Of a stretch of DNA of 64,000 bases, positions 50,451 to 59,138 are shown piece by piece. The DNA is from Streptomyces sp. SID12488 (GTDB lineage: Bacteria > Actinomycetota > Actinomycetes > Streptomycetales > Streptomycetaceae). Position 1 is the first letter of the stretch. The number at the start of each line of letters is the position of its first letter. Under the pieces are notes generated by a model. It was not told the origin of the DNA, did no database searches, and saw only the letters and a list, made by a program, of their open reading frames with translations. The position numbers and the translations under genes were made by a program. The stretch spans positions 153,141-217,140 of the forward strand of contig NZ_JAAGLT010000013.1 in the NCBI RefSeq assembly GCF_010548275.1. The letters are read 5' to 3'.

Positions 50451-51590
50451 GTGTCAGCTGCCAGGAAGCGCGTCGCCGTCGTCGGCGTCGGAACAATGGG
50501 CAGCCAGGCCGCCTGGCGGCTGGCGGCTCGCGGCGCCGAGGTCGTCGGCTACGACAGGTTCGCCCCCGGCCATGATCGCAGCGCCGCCGGCGGTGAGACC
50601 CGGATCTTCCGCAGTGCGCACTTCGAGGACTCCCGCTACGTTCCGCTGCTCAAGCACGCCGACGCCCTGTGGGAGCAGCTCCAGGAGGAGACCGGCCGTG
50701 AACTGCGCCGGCTGACCGGCTGCCTGCTGATGGGGCCGACCGGGCACCAGCAGATGGCCACCGTCCTGCAGTCCATCGCGGAGCACGGCCTCGATCACGA
50801 GGTGCTCGATGTCGAGCTTCTGGCGAAACGTTTCTCCCAGTACCGCATCGAGGACGGCGACGCGGCCGTGCTCGACCGGCGCGCCGGTTTCATCCGCCCG
50901 GAGCTGACCATCCAGACCGCCGCTCGCCGCGCCGAGCAGTTGGGCGCGGTGATCCACCGCTACAGCACGGTCCGCGAGATCGTCCCCGTCGCGGGCGGCG
51001 TCGAGATCCGCACCGACTCCGGCAGTGAGCTCTTCGACACCGCCGTCGTCACCCCCGGCCCCTGGGTCAACGACCTGCTGCCCGACCTGCCGTGGGAGGT
51101 GGATGTCCGCCGCCTCGTGAGCGCCTGGTACGTACCCACAACTCCCGAGGCCTGGTTCGGCGAGGAGCGCCCCGCGTTCATCCGTACCGCGCCCACCCAC
51201 TGTTACGGCCTGCCCTCCCCGGACGGCATCTCCGTCAAGCTCGGTCTGTCCCGCGCCCTGCACCAGCCCGCGGGCGACCCGAACCAGCTGGACCGGACGG
51301 TGCGGCCGGAAGAGCTGGAGATCTTCTCCGAGTTGATCGGGCGTCACATGCCGGACCTGTATCCGGACCCGACCCGGCTCTCCGTCTACATGGAGGGCTA
51401 CACCGAGAGCAGCCGCCCTCTCGTCGGACCGCTGCCCGGCGCCGAGAACGTGATCCTGCTCGCCGGCTTCTCCGGCCACGGCTTCAAGCTCTCGCCCGCC
51501 TTCGGCGACATCGCCGCAGATCTGGCGCTGGACGGCACCTCGCCCCAGCCCATCGACTTCCTCTCCACCATCGGCCGTACGGAGGCATGA
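50451..51590 (+). CDS. FAD-dependent amine oxidase, MTOX/sarcosine oxidase-like
   Basis: 379 residues from a GTG at 50451 (AAAGGAAA upstream). DAO fold: VVGVGTMGSQAAWRLAARGAEVVGYDR at the start, GYDRFAPGHDRSAAGGETRIFRSAHF, and the C-terminal LLAGFSGHGFKLSPAFGDIAADL of the MSOX/MTOX group. Where this group has the Cys that binds FAD covalently (two residues before Tyr-Thr), this protein has Glu (EGYTES), so the flavin is probably not covalently bound. It would oxidise a secondary or N-alkylated amino acid. First gene of the IclR-controlled operon. Confidence 0.85.
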   Translation: MSAARKRVAVVGVGTMGSQAAWRLAARGAEVVGYDRFAPGHDRSAAGGETRIFRSAHFEDSRYVPLLKHADALWEQLQEETGRELRRLTGCLLMGPTGHQQMATVLQSIAEHGLDHEVLDVELLAKRFSQYRIEDGDAAVLDRRAGFIRPELTIQTAARRAEQLGAVIHRYSTVREIVPVAGGVEIRTDSGSELFDTAVVTPGPWVNDLLPDLPWEVDVRRLVSAWYVPTTPEAWFGEERPAFIRTAPTHCYGLPSPDGISVKLGLSRALHQPAGDPNQLDRTVRPEELEIFSELIGRHMPDLYPDPTRLSVYMEGYTESSRPLVGPLPGAENVILLAGFSGHGFKLSPAFGDIAADLALDGTSPQPIDFLSTIGRTEA

Positions 51591-51592
51591 CC

Positions 51593-52654
51593 ATGAACGA
51601 CGTCCCCCTCTCCGTCGGCTCCCTCGATGCCCAGCCCGGCACCAAGGCCCGCGGCACCGTCCGGGCCGACCTCGGCACCCTCACCGTCGACATCCCGCTG
51701 ACCCTGGTCAACGGTTCCCGCCCCGGCCCCCGGGTCGTCATCACCGCGGGCGTGCACGGCGGTGAGTTCACGCCCATCGACGCCGCCGTACGGCTGGCGG
51801 ACCTGCTGGACCCCGGCAAGGTGCACGGGCAGGTCGTCATCTGCCCCGTCGCCAACCCGCCCGCCGTGTACCAGGGCCGGCTCAACATCTCCCCGGTCGA
51901 CGGCGTGAACCTCAACCGCGTCCTCCCCGGTGACCCGGCCGGCGGCCCCACCGAGCGGCTGGCCGCCTGGCTCTTCACCCACCTGGTCGACGGCGCCGAC
52001 GTCTACGTCGACCTGCACTGCGGCGGCATCGACCAGGTCCTGAGCGACTTCGTCGGTTACCGCCTCACCGGTGACCCGGACCTCGACAAGGCCACGGCCG
52101 AACTGGCGGGCTCCTTCGGTATCGAGGACGTCATCCTCGGGCTGAAGGCCGACGGCGGAAACAGTCACGCGGCCGCTGCCCGCCGGGGCATCTCGGCGGT
52201 CCTGGTCGAGGTGGGCTCGCTCGGGCAGCGGGACGAACCCACAGCCCTCCGCCGCGTCGACGGCCTGCTCACGTCACTGCGCCACCTGGGTGTCCTGGAC
52301 CAGGACGGCTCCGCCCCGGCCCCGGTCCGCGAGTGGGTCTGGTCCGCCGGTGTCACCGCCGAGGCCACCGGCCTGTGGTACCCGGAGTTCTCCTTCGACG
52401 CCGACGTCATCGGCGAAGTGGCCGAGGGCGACCTCCTCGGCCGCATCGTCGACCCGGCCGACGGCACGGAGCACACCGTCCATGCCCCCGTCGGCGGACG
52501 GATCTTCTACGGCATGCACGGCCTCACCGTCGCACCCGGCGCCGAACTCGCCGCCCTCGCCGTGCCGTGGGACCCCGACACGGCCCCGAGCCCCGACACC
52601 CTCCGCACCCCCGGCGCGGGCCACGGGTCCGACGAGGCGGCCCCCCGCCCGTAG
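51593..52654 (+). CDS. AstE/AspA-type zinc amidohydrolase 1 (desuccinylase/deacetylase family)
   Basis: 353 residues. The ATG at 51593 has GGAGG seven nt upstream; the ATG at 51587 is too close to it. M14-like metallocarboxypeptidase fold: zinc ligands in HGGEFTP and DLHCGG, NLNRVLPGD, and a VLVEVGS Glu region. The family includes succinylglutamate desuccinylase, aspartoacylase and the DoeB/EutE deacetylase of ectoine breakdown. It would remove an acyl group from an N-acyl amino acid. It has a paralogue at 58185 in the same operon. Confidence 0.85.
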   Translation: MNDVPLSVGSLDAQPGTKARGTVRADLGTLTVDIPLTLVNGSRPGPRVVITAGVHGGEFTPIDAAVRLADLLDPGKVHGQVVICPVANPPAVYQGRLNISPVDGVNLNRVLPGDPAGGPTERLAAWLFTHLVDGADVYVDLHCGGIDQVLSDFVGYRLTGDPDLDKATAELAGSFGIEDVILGLKADGGNSHAAAARRGISAVLVEVGSLGQRDEPTALRRVDGLLTSLRHLGVLDQDGSAPAPVREWVWSAGVTAEATGLWYPEFSFDADVIGEVAEGDLLGRIVDPADGTEHTVHAPVGGRIFYGMHGLTVAPGAELAALAVPWDPDTAPSPDTLRTPGAGHGSDEAAPRP

Positions 52655-52731
52655 GTTCCCCGACCCCCTGCCCGCACGCCCCACACCCCCCTTGCCCCCC
52701 TTCCCAGCAGCACCACCCCAGGAGGCACACG

Positions 52732-53838
52732 ATGAGAGATGCCCGGATAGATCGCCGGCTGTTCCTGCGAGGAGTCGGAGGAGTCACGGCGGGTCTCGCC
52801 GCCGCGTCCGCGCTGAGTGCCTGTGGCACCGGCACCAGCCGCAGCACGACCGCCGGCAGCGGCAAGAGCTCCAAGACGCTCGTCGTGCGCAACAGCGGTG
52901 GCACGTACGGCGACGCCAACCAGAAGGCGGTCTACGACGCCTTCACCAAGGAGACCGGCATCCAGATCAAGGTGGTGAACATCGCGTACGCGCAGCTGCT
53001 CGCCCAGATCAAGCAGGGCCGCCCGCAGTTCGACGTGATCGACACCTCCATGGCCGACATCGTGCGCTTCAAGGACGAGGACGCGACCGAGAAGCTCGAC
53101 TACGACCGGCTGAAGAGCACCAAGAACGCGGGTATCGCCGAGTCCCTGCTGATGTCGAACGGCGTCGGCAAGAACTACTGGGCCAGCGTCATGGCGTACC
53201 GCACCGACGCCTTCGACGGGAAGAAGCCGGAGAACTGGGCGGACTTCTGGGACACCAAGGCGTTCCCCGGCAGCCGCGCCCTCCAGGCCCGCGACGCCGA
53301 CCTGCCCGAGCTCGAGTTCGCCCTCCTCGCCGACGGCGTGTCCCCGGACAAGCTGTACCCCCTCGATGTGGAGCGTGCCTTCAGGTCTCTCGACAACATC
53401 AAGGGGTCCGTCCGCAAGTACTGGGACACCGGTGCCCTGCCCGGCGTGCTGCTGGGCCGCGAGGAGGTGGTCGCCACCAGCGTCTGGCACGGCCGTCTCG
53501 ACGCCCTGATCAAGGGCGGCTCGCCGCTGGCGTACCAGTGGAACGGCGCCCGCCGGCAGAGCAACGGTTTCTGTATCCCCAAGGGGGCCGCGAACCTCGA
53601 CGGTGCCTACCAGCTCGTCGACTTCGCGCTGCGTCCCGACATCCAGGCCGCCTACGCCGAGGTCTACCCGATGGCCCCGGTGGTGCCCGCCGCCTACAAG
53701 AGGCTCTCCCCGGCCACCACCGAGAACCTGGCCAGCTCGCCCGAGCACCTGAAGTCCGGGTTCGACCTGGACGTCGAGTGGTGGATCAAGAACGAGGCCG
53801 CCGTGTCCAAGCGCTGGCAGGAGTGGGTCAATGCCTGA
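52732..53838 (+). CDS. ABC transporter substrate-binding lipoprotein (PotD-like)
   Basis: 368 residues, GGAGG six nt upstream. The N-terminus RRLFLRGVGGVTAGLAAASALSAC carries a twin-arginine-like motif and a lipobox with Cys near residue 31, so it is exported and lipid-anchored. The mature part is a type II periplasmic-binding fold of the polyamine/iron group (KTLVVRNSGGTYGDANQKAVYDAFTKETGIQIKVVN). It binds the ligand for the ATPase and two permeases that follow. The ligand is probably a cationic diamino or N-acyl compound. Confidence 0.9.
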   Translation: MRDARIDRRLFLRGVGGVTAGLAAASALSACGTGTSRSTTAGSGKSSKTLVVRNSGGTYGDANQKAVYDAFTKETGIQIKVVNIAYAQLLAQIKQGRPQFDVIDTSMADIVRFKDEDATEKLDYDRLKSTKNAGIAESLLMSNGVGKNYWASVMAYRTDAFDGKKPENWADFWDTKAFPGSRALQARDADLPELEFALLADGVSPDKLYPLDVERAFRSLDNIKGSVRKYWDTGALPGVLLGREEVVATSVWHGRLDALIKGGSPLAYQWNGARRQSNGFCIPKGAANLDGAYQLVDFALRPDIQAAYAEVYPMAPVVPAAYKRLSPATTENLASSPEHLKSGFDLDVEWWIKNEAAVSKRWQEWVNA

Positions 53839-54976
53839 GCTGAACCTGAAGTCCCAGCACCCGACGTACCTGGCGGTCTCCCCGCCGCCGGGGGCCGGTA
53901 CCGGAAAACCCCTCTCCGTCACGGACCTGCGCAAGACGTACAGCGGAGTGACCGCTGTCGACACGGTCTCGATGGAGATCGCGGGCGGCGAGTTCGTCAC
54001 CTTCCTGGGGTCCTCCGGTTCCGGCAAGACCACCACCCTGATGATGATCGCCGGGTTCTGCGAGCCCGACGCCGGCAGCATCGTCGTCGGCGGCCGTGAC
54101 GTGACCCGTCTCGCACCGCAGAAACGCGGCCTCGGCTTCGTCTTCCAGCAGTACCTGCTCTTCCCGCACATGACGGTCTGGGAGAACGTCGCCTTCCCGC
54201 TCCAACTGCGCGGCGTGCCCAAGGCGGAGCTGCGCCGCCGGGTCGGCGAGACCCTGGAGATCGCCGGACTCTCCGCCCTGGCCCGCCGCCGCCCCCGTGA
54301 GCTGTCCGGTGGCCAGCAGCAGCGTGTCGCGCTGTGCCGGGCGCTGATCTACCGGCCGCCGGTCATCCTCATGGACGAGCCGCTCGGCGCGCTCGACAAG
54401 AAGCTGCGCGACCAGCTCCAGACCGAGATCAAGCGCATCCAGCAGGAACTCGGCCTGACCGTCATCTACGTGACGCACGACCAGGAGGAGGCGCTGGTCC
54501 TGTCCGACCGGATCGCGGTGATGCGGGACGGGCGGATCGACCAGTTCGACACCCCGCGCGAGCTCTTCGAGCGCCCCCGCACCCCGTTCGTCGCCGACTT
54601 CCTCGGCGCGGCCAACTTCCTGCCCGGCACCGTCCAGCAGCAGACGTCCGAGCAGACCCTCGTACGGCTGGACACGGGCGGTCTGCTCAAGGCCCGGCCG
54701 CAGCCGGGAGCGGAGGGAACCCAGGTACGGGCCGCGGTCCAGCCCGGCCGGCTCAGGTTGTGTACGCCCGGCGACGGGTTCTGTACCGGCACCGTCGAAA
54801 CGGTCACCTACGTGGGAACCCTCGTCCGTGTCACCGTCCGCCCGGCGGGCACCGCCGGGACCGGCCTCGTACGGCTGGAACTCCCGGCCGGACAGGCTCC
54901 GGTCATCGGCGAACAGGTCAGCCTGACCGCTGATCCCGACGACTTCAGCGTGTTCGCGGTGGAAGGAGGCGGGTGA
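53831..54976 (+). CDS. ABC transporter ATP-binding protein (PotA-like)
   Basis: 381 residues; starts 8 nt inside the previous gene. Walker A GSSGSGKTT near 60, signature LSGGQQQR near 157, Walker B VILMDEPLGALDKK near 177, H-loop YVTHDQEEAL. A C-terminal TOBE-type domain (from about 270) is typical of PotA, which energises polyamine, iron and sugar importers. It works with the permeases at 54978 and 55907. Confidence 0.95.
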   Translation: MPELNLKSQHPTYLAVSPPPGAGTGKPLSVTDLRKTYSGVTAVDTVSMEIAGGEFVTFLGSSGSGKTTTLMMIAGFCEPDAGSIVVGGRDVTRLAPQKRGLGFVFQQYLLFPHMTVWENVAFPLQLRGVPKAELRRRVGETLEIAGLSALARRRPRELSGGQQQRVALCRALIYRPPVILMDEPLGALDKKLRDQLQTEIKRIQQELGLTVIYVTHDQEEALVLSDRIAVMRDGRIDQFDTPRELFERPRTPFVADFLGAANFLPGTVQQQTSEQTLVRLDTGGLLKARPQPGAEGTQVRAAVQPGRLRLCTPGDGFCTGTVETVTYVGTLVRVTVRPAGTAGTGLVRLELPAGQAPVIGEQVSLTADPDDFSVFAVEGGG

Positions 54977-54977
54977 C

Positions 54978-55910
54978 ATGGCCGGAACCGTTCTCGCCCC
55001 CGCACCTCCCGCCCCGGGCCCCGGGACCCCCGCCGCCTCCCAGGGACGGCTGCGGCGCGTGCTGTCCGAGCGCCGCACCCGCTTCGGGCTGCTCAACGCC
55101 GCCCCCGTGGTCGTCTATCTGCTGGTGCTGTTCGTCTACCCGATCTTCAGTACCCTGCTCCTCAGCCTCAAGGGCGCGGACGGCGGCTGGACGCTGCACT
55201 GGTACGCGAACGCCCTCCAGGGATCCAACCTGAAGGTCCTCCTCACCACGCTGAGAATCTCCGCCGAGACCTCGCTGCTCAGCCTGGTCATCGGCTTCAT
55301 GCTGGCCGCCGCCGTATCCCGGCTCAAGCCGCTGTGGGCAGGCCTGGTGATGATCATCGTCATCGTGCCGCACTTCATCAGCGCCCTGGTGCGCACCTAC
55401 GGCTGGATCATCCTGCTCGGTGAACACGGCGTCATCAACAACGCCCTGACGGACCTGGACGTCCCGGGTGCTCCGTTCCAGATGCTCTACAACGAACTCG
55501 GCGTGGTCATCGGCACCACCTCGGTGATGCTGCCCTACACCGTGCTGCTGCTGTACGCGGTCATGAAGGGTATCGACCGCCGACTGCCGGCCGCCGCCGC
55601 CAGCATGGGCGCGGGCAGGCTGACGATCTTCCGCCGGGTCTACCTGCCGATGGTCGCTCCCGGCCTGGTCAACGCGGGCATCCTGTCCTTCATTCTCTGC
55701 CTCGGCTACTACCTCACTCCCGCCCTCATGGGCGGCCCGAAGCAGACCATGGTGGCCTCCCTCATCAGCGAGCAGGTCATGAAGCAGAGCCAGTGGAACG
55801 GCGCCGCCGCCCTCGGCATCATCCTTCTGTTCCTCACCTTCGCGGGTCTGCTCCTACTGCGGCTGATCAAGGTAGTCGGCGAGGCAGCGAAGAACAGGGG
55901 TACGTCATGA
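54978..55910 (+). CDS. ABC transporter permease 1 (PotB-like)
   Basis: 310 residues, GGAGG upstream. Six membrane segments and the EAA loop ASMGAGRLTIFRRVYLPMVAPG that docks the ATPase. The N-terminal 30 residues are Pro/Ala-rich and cytosolic. Length and the order permease-permease after PotA match polyamine-type importers. The stop overlaps the second permease. Confidence 0.93.
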   Translation: MAGTVLAPAPPAPGPGTPAASQGRLRRVLSERRTRFGLLNAAPVVVYLLVLFVYPIFSTLLLSLKGADGGWTLHWYANALQGSNLKVLLTTLRISAETSLLSLVIGFMLAAAVSRLKPLWAGLVMIIVIVPHFISALVRTYGWIILLGEHGVINNALTDLDVPGAPFQMLYNELGVVIGTTSVMLPYTVLLLYAVMKGIDRRLPAAAASMGAGRLTIFRRVYLPMVAPGLVNAGILSFILCLGYYLTPALMGGPKQTMVASLISEQVMKQSQWNGAAALGIILLFLTFAGLLLLRLIKVVGEAAKNRGTS

Positions 55911-56773
55911 TCGCGTTGCGCTCCACGCTGACGGGGCGGATCGTCCTGGCGGTCCTGTCCACGCTGGTGCTGCTCTTCCTCGCCCTGCCCATCGTCCTCA
56001 TCGTCGTGACCTCTTTCGGCAGCGACGCATTCGGGTCCTTTCCTCCGGACTCCTGGACGCTCAGCTGGTACGAGCAGCTCTTCGCCGACGGCAGCAAGTG
56101 GCCGGCCGCGCTCTCCCTGAGCGCCCTGGTCGCCTCGCTGACCACCGTGTTCTCGCTCGTCCTGGGCATGACCGCGGCGACCGCCCTGGTGCGCAGCAAG
56201 CTGCCGCTGCGCTCGGCCGTCTACGGCCTGGTCCTGGCGCCCCTGGTGATCCCCCAGGTCGTCATCGCCCTCGGCCTGTTCCTTCTCTTCGAACCCGCCG
56301 CGATGCTCGGCAGTCCGATCGCCCTCGCGCTCGGCCACACCGTGCTGGCCTCGCCGATCGCCGTGATGATCCTCATGGCCACGCTGCAGGGCATCGACGA
56401 ACGGCTGGAGGACGCGGCGGCCAGCATGGGCGCCGGCCGTCTCACCGTCGCCCGGCGCATCACGCTCCCGCTGGCCATGCCCGGGATGATCGCCGCCGCG
56501 ATCTTCTCCTTCATCACCAGCTTCGACGAGTTCTTCATCTCCATGTTCCTGTCCTCGGTGGACACCACGACCCTGCCTGTCCAGATGTTCAACGTCCTTC
56601 AGTTCGATGTCGACCCGTCGGTGACGGCCGTCAGCGCGCTGCTCATCGCGATCGCCGTCGTGGCGCTGGTCCTTGTCGCCGTGGTCCGCCGGCTCGGCGG
56701 CTCCGGCAAGCAGGAGGGTCTGCTGCCGACGGAGCCGGCGATGGGCCTGTCCGCGGGGAGCGAGGCGTCATGA
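55907..56773 (+). CDS. ABC transporter permease 2 (PotC-like)
   Basis: 288 residues, ATGA overlap with permease 1. Six membrane segments and the EAA loop ASMGAGRLTVARRITLPLAMPG. SLTGR... at the start and FDEFFISMFLSSVDTTTLPVQMF near the end are typical of PotC-type subunits. Completes the importer. Its stop overlaps the aminotransferase start. Confidence 0.93.
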   Translation: MIALRSTLTGRIVLAVLSTLVLLFLALPIVLIVVTSFGSDAFGSFPPDSWTLSWYEQLFADGSKWPAALSLSALVASLTTVFSLVLGMTAATALVRSKLPLRSAVYGLVLAPLVIPQVVIALGLFLLFEPAAMLGSPIALALGHTVLASPIAVMILMATLQGIDERLEDAAASMGAGRLTVARRITLPLAMPGMIAAAIFSFITSFDEFFISMFLSSVDTTTLPVQMFNVLQFDVDPSVTAVSALLIAIAVVALVLVAVVRRLGGSGKQEGLLPTEPAMGLSAGSEAS

Positions 56774-58161
56774 CCACCAGCACCCGCACTCCGGCCGGTG
56801 AACTGTCCGCCACCGCGGCCCGGCACCTGCTGCTCCACATGACACCCAATGGCTCGCTGGGTCCGGAGGGCGAGGACCTCTTCGTAGTCCGGCGCGGGGA
56901 GGGCCCTTACGTCGAGGACGCCGACGGCAGACGCTACATCGACGGCCTGTCCGGCCTGTACTGCTGCCAGCTCGGCTACTCGTACGGCCCCGAGTTCGCC
57001 GAGGCGGCGGACAGGCAACTGCGCGAACTGTGCTACAGCCCGCTGTGGACCGGCTCCGCGCACCCGACGGCGATCGAACTCGCCGAGCGACTGTCCCGGA
57101 TCGCCCCCGTCGACATCGAGCACACCTTCTTCTCCGGCGGCGGCGCCGAAGCTGTGGAGACGGCCTGGAAGATCGCCCGCCGCTACCACGCCCTGAACGG
57201 CCAACCCGGCCGCACCAAGGCCATCGCCCGGCGCGGCGCCTACCACGGCCTGACCATCGGGGCCCTGTCCCTCACCGACGACCCCGGCCTGACGGATCCG
57301 TACGGCCCGTCGGCGATCGACACCCGGTTCGTCTCGAACACCAGCCGCTTCGGTCTGGCACCGGGTTTCGCGGACGACACCGCCTTCACCGCGCACCTGC
57401 TGGCCGAGCTGGAGGCCGAGATCCTGGCCGAGGGCCCGGAAACGGTAGCCATGCTGATCGCCGAGCCGGTACAGAACCGGGGCGGTTGCATCACCCCGCC
57501 CCAGGGCTACTGGCAGGGATTGCGGGCCCTGGCCGACCGGTACGGCTTCCTGCTCGTCGCCGACGAGGTGATCACCGCCTTCGGCCGGGTCGGCGAGTGG
57601 TTCGGGGGTGACCTCTACGGCGCCCGCCCGGACATGGTCACCGTCGCCAAGGGCATCACCGCCGGATACGCCCCGATGGGCGCCACGCTGGTGAGCACCA
57701 GGGTCACCGAGGTCATCAACCAGCCCGGCGCGGTCCTCAACCACGGCTATACCTTCGCCGGGCACCCGCTGAGCGCGGCCATCGCCCTGCGCAACCTGGA
57801 GATCATGGAGCGGGACCGGATCCTGGACAATGTCCGCGGTCTCCAGGGCGACCTGGCGCACCGCATGGCGGCCCTCACGGACCTGAGCATCGTCGGCGAC
57901 GTCCGCGGCACCGGGTTCTTCTACGCCTGCGAACTCGTCGGCGACCTCGACGGCGGCGGCTTCAGCGACCGCGCCCGAGCCGATCTGATCGTCGACCTGA
58001 TCCCGCGCCGCCTGCGTGAAGCCGGCCTGCTGGCCCGGGTCTACAACCGTTCCGCGCCGCTGGTCCAGATCGCGCCACCGCTGATCAGCGACCGCGCTCT
58101 GCTCGACCGTATCGCCGAGATCGTCGCCGGCACCCTCGCCGAGGCGTCCGCCCACATCTGA
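56770..58161 (+). CDS. class III PLP aminotransferase (omega-transaminase type)
   Basis: 463 residues, ATGA overlap. Class III features: FFSGGGAEAVETAWKIARRYH, RGAYHGLTIGALSLT, LLVADEVITAFGRVGEWFGG and the PLP lysine in VTVAKGITAGYAPMGA (near 292). The length and YSPLWTGSAHPTAIELAERL segment fit diamine or beta-amino acid:pyruvate transaminases rather than GabT. It would turn a terminal amine into an aldehyde for the ALDH at 59135. In ectoine breakdown the analogous step (DoeD) converts diaminobutyrate to aspartate semialdehyde. Confidence 0.9.
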   Translation: MTTSTRTPAGELSATAARHLLLHMTPNGSLGPEGEDLFVVRRGEGPYVEDADGRRYIDGLSGLYCCQLGYSYGPEFAEAADRQLRELCYSPLWTGSAHPTAIELAERLSRIAPVDIEHTFFSGGGAEAVETAWKIARRYHALNGQPGRTKAIARRGAYHGLTIGALSLTDDPGLTDPYGPSAIDTRFVSNTSRFGLAPGFADDTAFTAHLLAELEAEILAEGPETVAMLIAEPVQNRGGCITPPQGYWQGLRALADRYGFLLVADEVITAFGRVGEWFGGDLYGARPDMVTVAKGITAGYAPMGATLVSTRVTEVINQPGAVLNHGYTFAGHPLSAAIALRNLEIMERDRILDNVRGLQGDLAHRMAALTDLSIVGDVRGTGFFYACELVGDLDGGGFSDRARADLIVDLIPRRLREAGLLARVYNRSAPLVQIAPPLISDRALLDRIAEIVAGTLAEASAHI

Positions 58162-58184
58162 TCCACGTTTTGGGAAGGAACCAC

Positions 58185-59138
58185 ATGTACTCCATCGGTC
58201 CGCTGACCGTCGCCCCCGGCGAGCGCGCCCAGGGCCTCATCCCGGTCGGCACCAGCACCTACGGCGTGGAGCTCGGCATTCCACTGATCGTCGTCAACGG
58301 CGTCCAGGACGGCCCGGTCCTGTGTGTCGACGCGGGCGTCCACGGCGACGAGTACGACGGCCAGGAAGCCGTCCGCCGCGTCCTCGCCGAGATCGACCCG
58401 GCCACCCTGCGCGGCACCGTCGTCGGCATCCCCTGCATGAACACCCCAGCCTTCGAGGCGGCCACCCGCGCCAGCGGCATCGACCACCTCAACCTCAACC
58501 GCATCTTCCCCGGCGATGCGGAGGGCTCGTACTCCCAGCGGCTGGCCGCCACCTTCGTCGAGCAGGTAGTGCCGGCCGTCGACGCCGTCGTCGACCTGCA
58601 CACCGGCGGCGCCTACGGCGAGATCGCCCCGCTGGTCATCCTCCAGGGCGGCTACGAGGACCTGGCCACCGACCTCGCGCTGGCGGCCGGCCATGAACTG
58701 GTCTGGAAGGGCGGCAAGTGGGGCGGCACGGTCCGCCATCCCGCTCTCGCGGCGGGCAAGCCCGCCATCACCATCGAGGTCGGCGGCGGCACCTACCACG
58801 AAGCCAATGTCGAGACGCACATGAACTCGATCCGCAACGTCCTGCGCAGCCTCGGCATGACCGACGGCGAGGCGAAGCTGCGGGACACCTACACCACCGT
58901 CTCCGGCACCTTCGCCCGCTCAGCCGCCGGCGGCTTCTTCGTCGCCCGCGCCGAGCCGGGCGAGAACTGCAAGGAAGGCGACCTGATCGCCACCATCACC
59001 GACCACTACGGCAACACACTGGAAGAGGTCACCGCCCCGCAGGACGGCATCGTGCTCTGGGTCCGCCGGATCCGCACCGTCCGCCCCGGCGACGAGGTCG
59101 TCATCTTCGGCGAAGTGCTGGGAGAGATCCGGCCATGA
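58185..59138 (+). CDS. AstE/AspA-type zinc amidohydrolase 2
   Basis: 317 residues from the ATG at 58185, AAGGAA six nt upstream. Same family as 51593: HGDEYDG and DLHTGG zinc ligands, NLNRIFPGD, and ITIEVGG. A beta-rich C-terminal domain (SGTFARSAAGGFFVARAEPGENCKEGDLIATI) is like that of DoeB/EutE. It is divergent enough from the first copy to act on a different acyl compound. Likely deacylase within the same pathway. Confidence 0.85.
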   Translation: MYSIGPLTVAPGERAQGLIPVGTSTYGVELGIPLIVVNGVQDGPVLCVDAGVHGDEYDGQEAVRRVLAEIDPATLRGTVVGIPCMNTPAFEAATRASGIDHLNLNRIFPGDAEGSYSQRLAATFVEQVVPAVDAVVDLHTGGAYGEIAPLVILQGGYEDLATDLALAAGHELVWKGGKWGGTVRHPALAAGKPAITIEVGGGTYHEANVETHMNSIRNVLRSLGMTDGEAKLRDTYTTVSGTFARSAAGGFFVARAEPGENCKEGDLIATITDHYGNTLEEVTAPQDGIVLWVRRIRTVRPGDEVVIFGEVLGEIRP

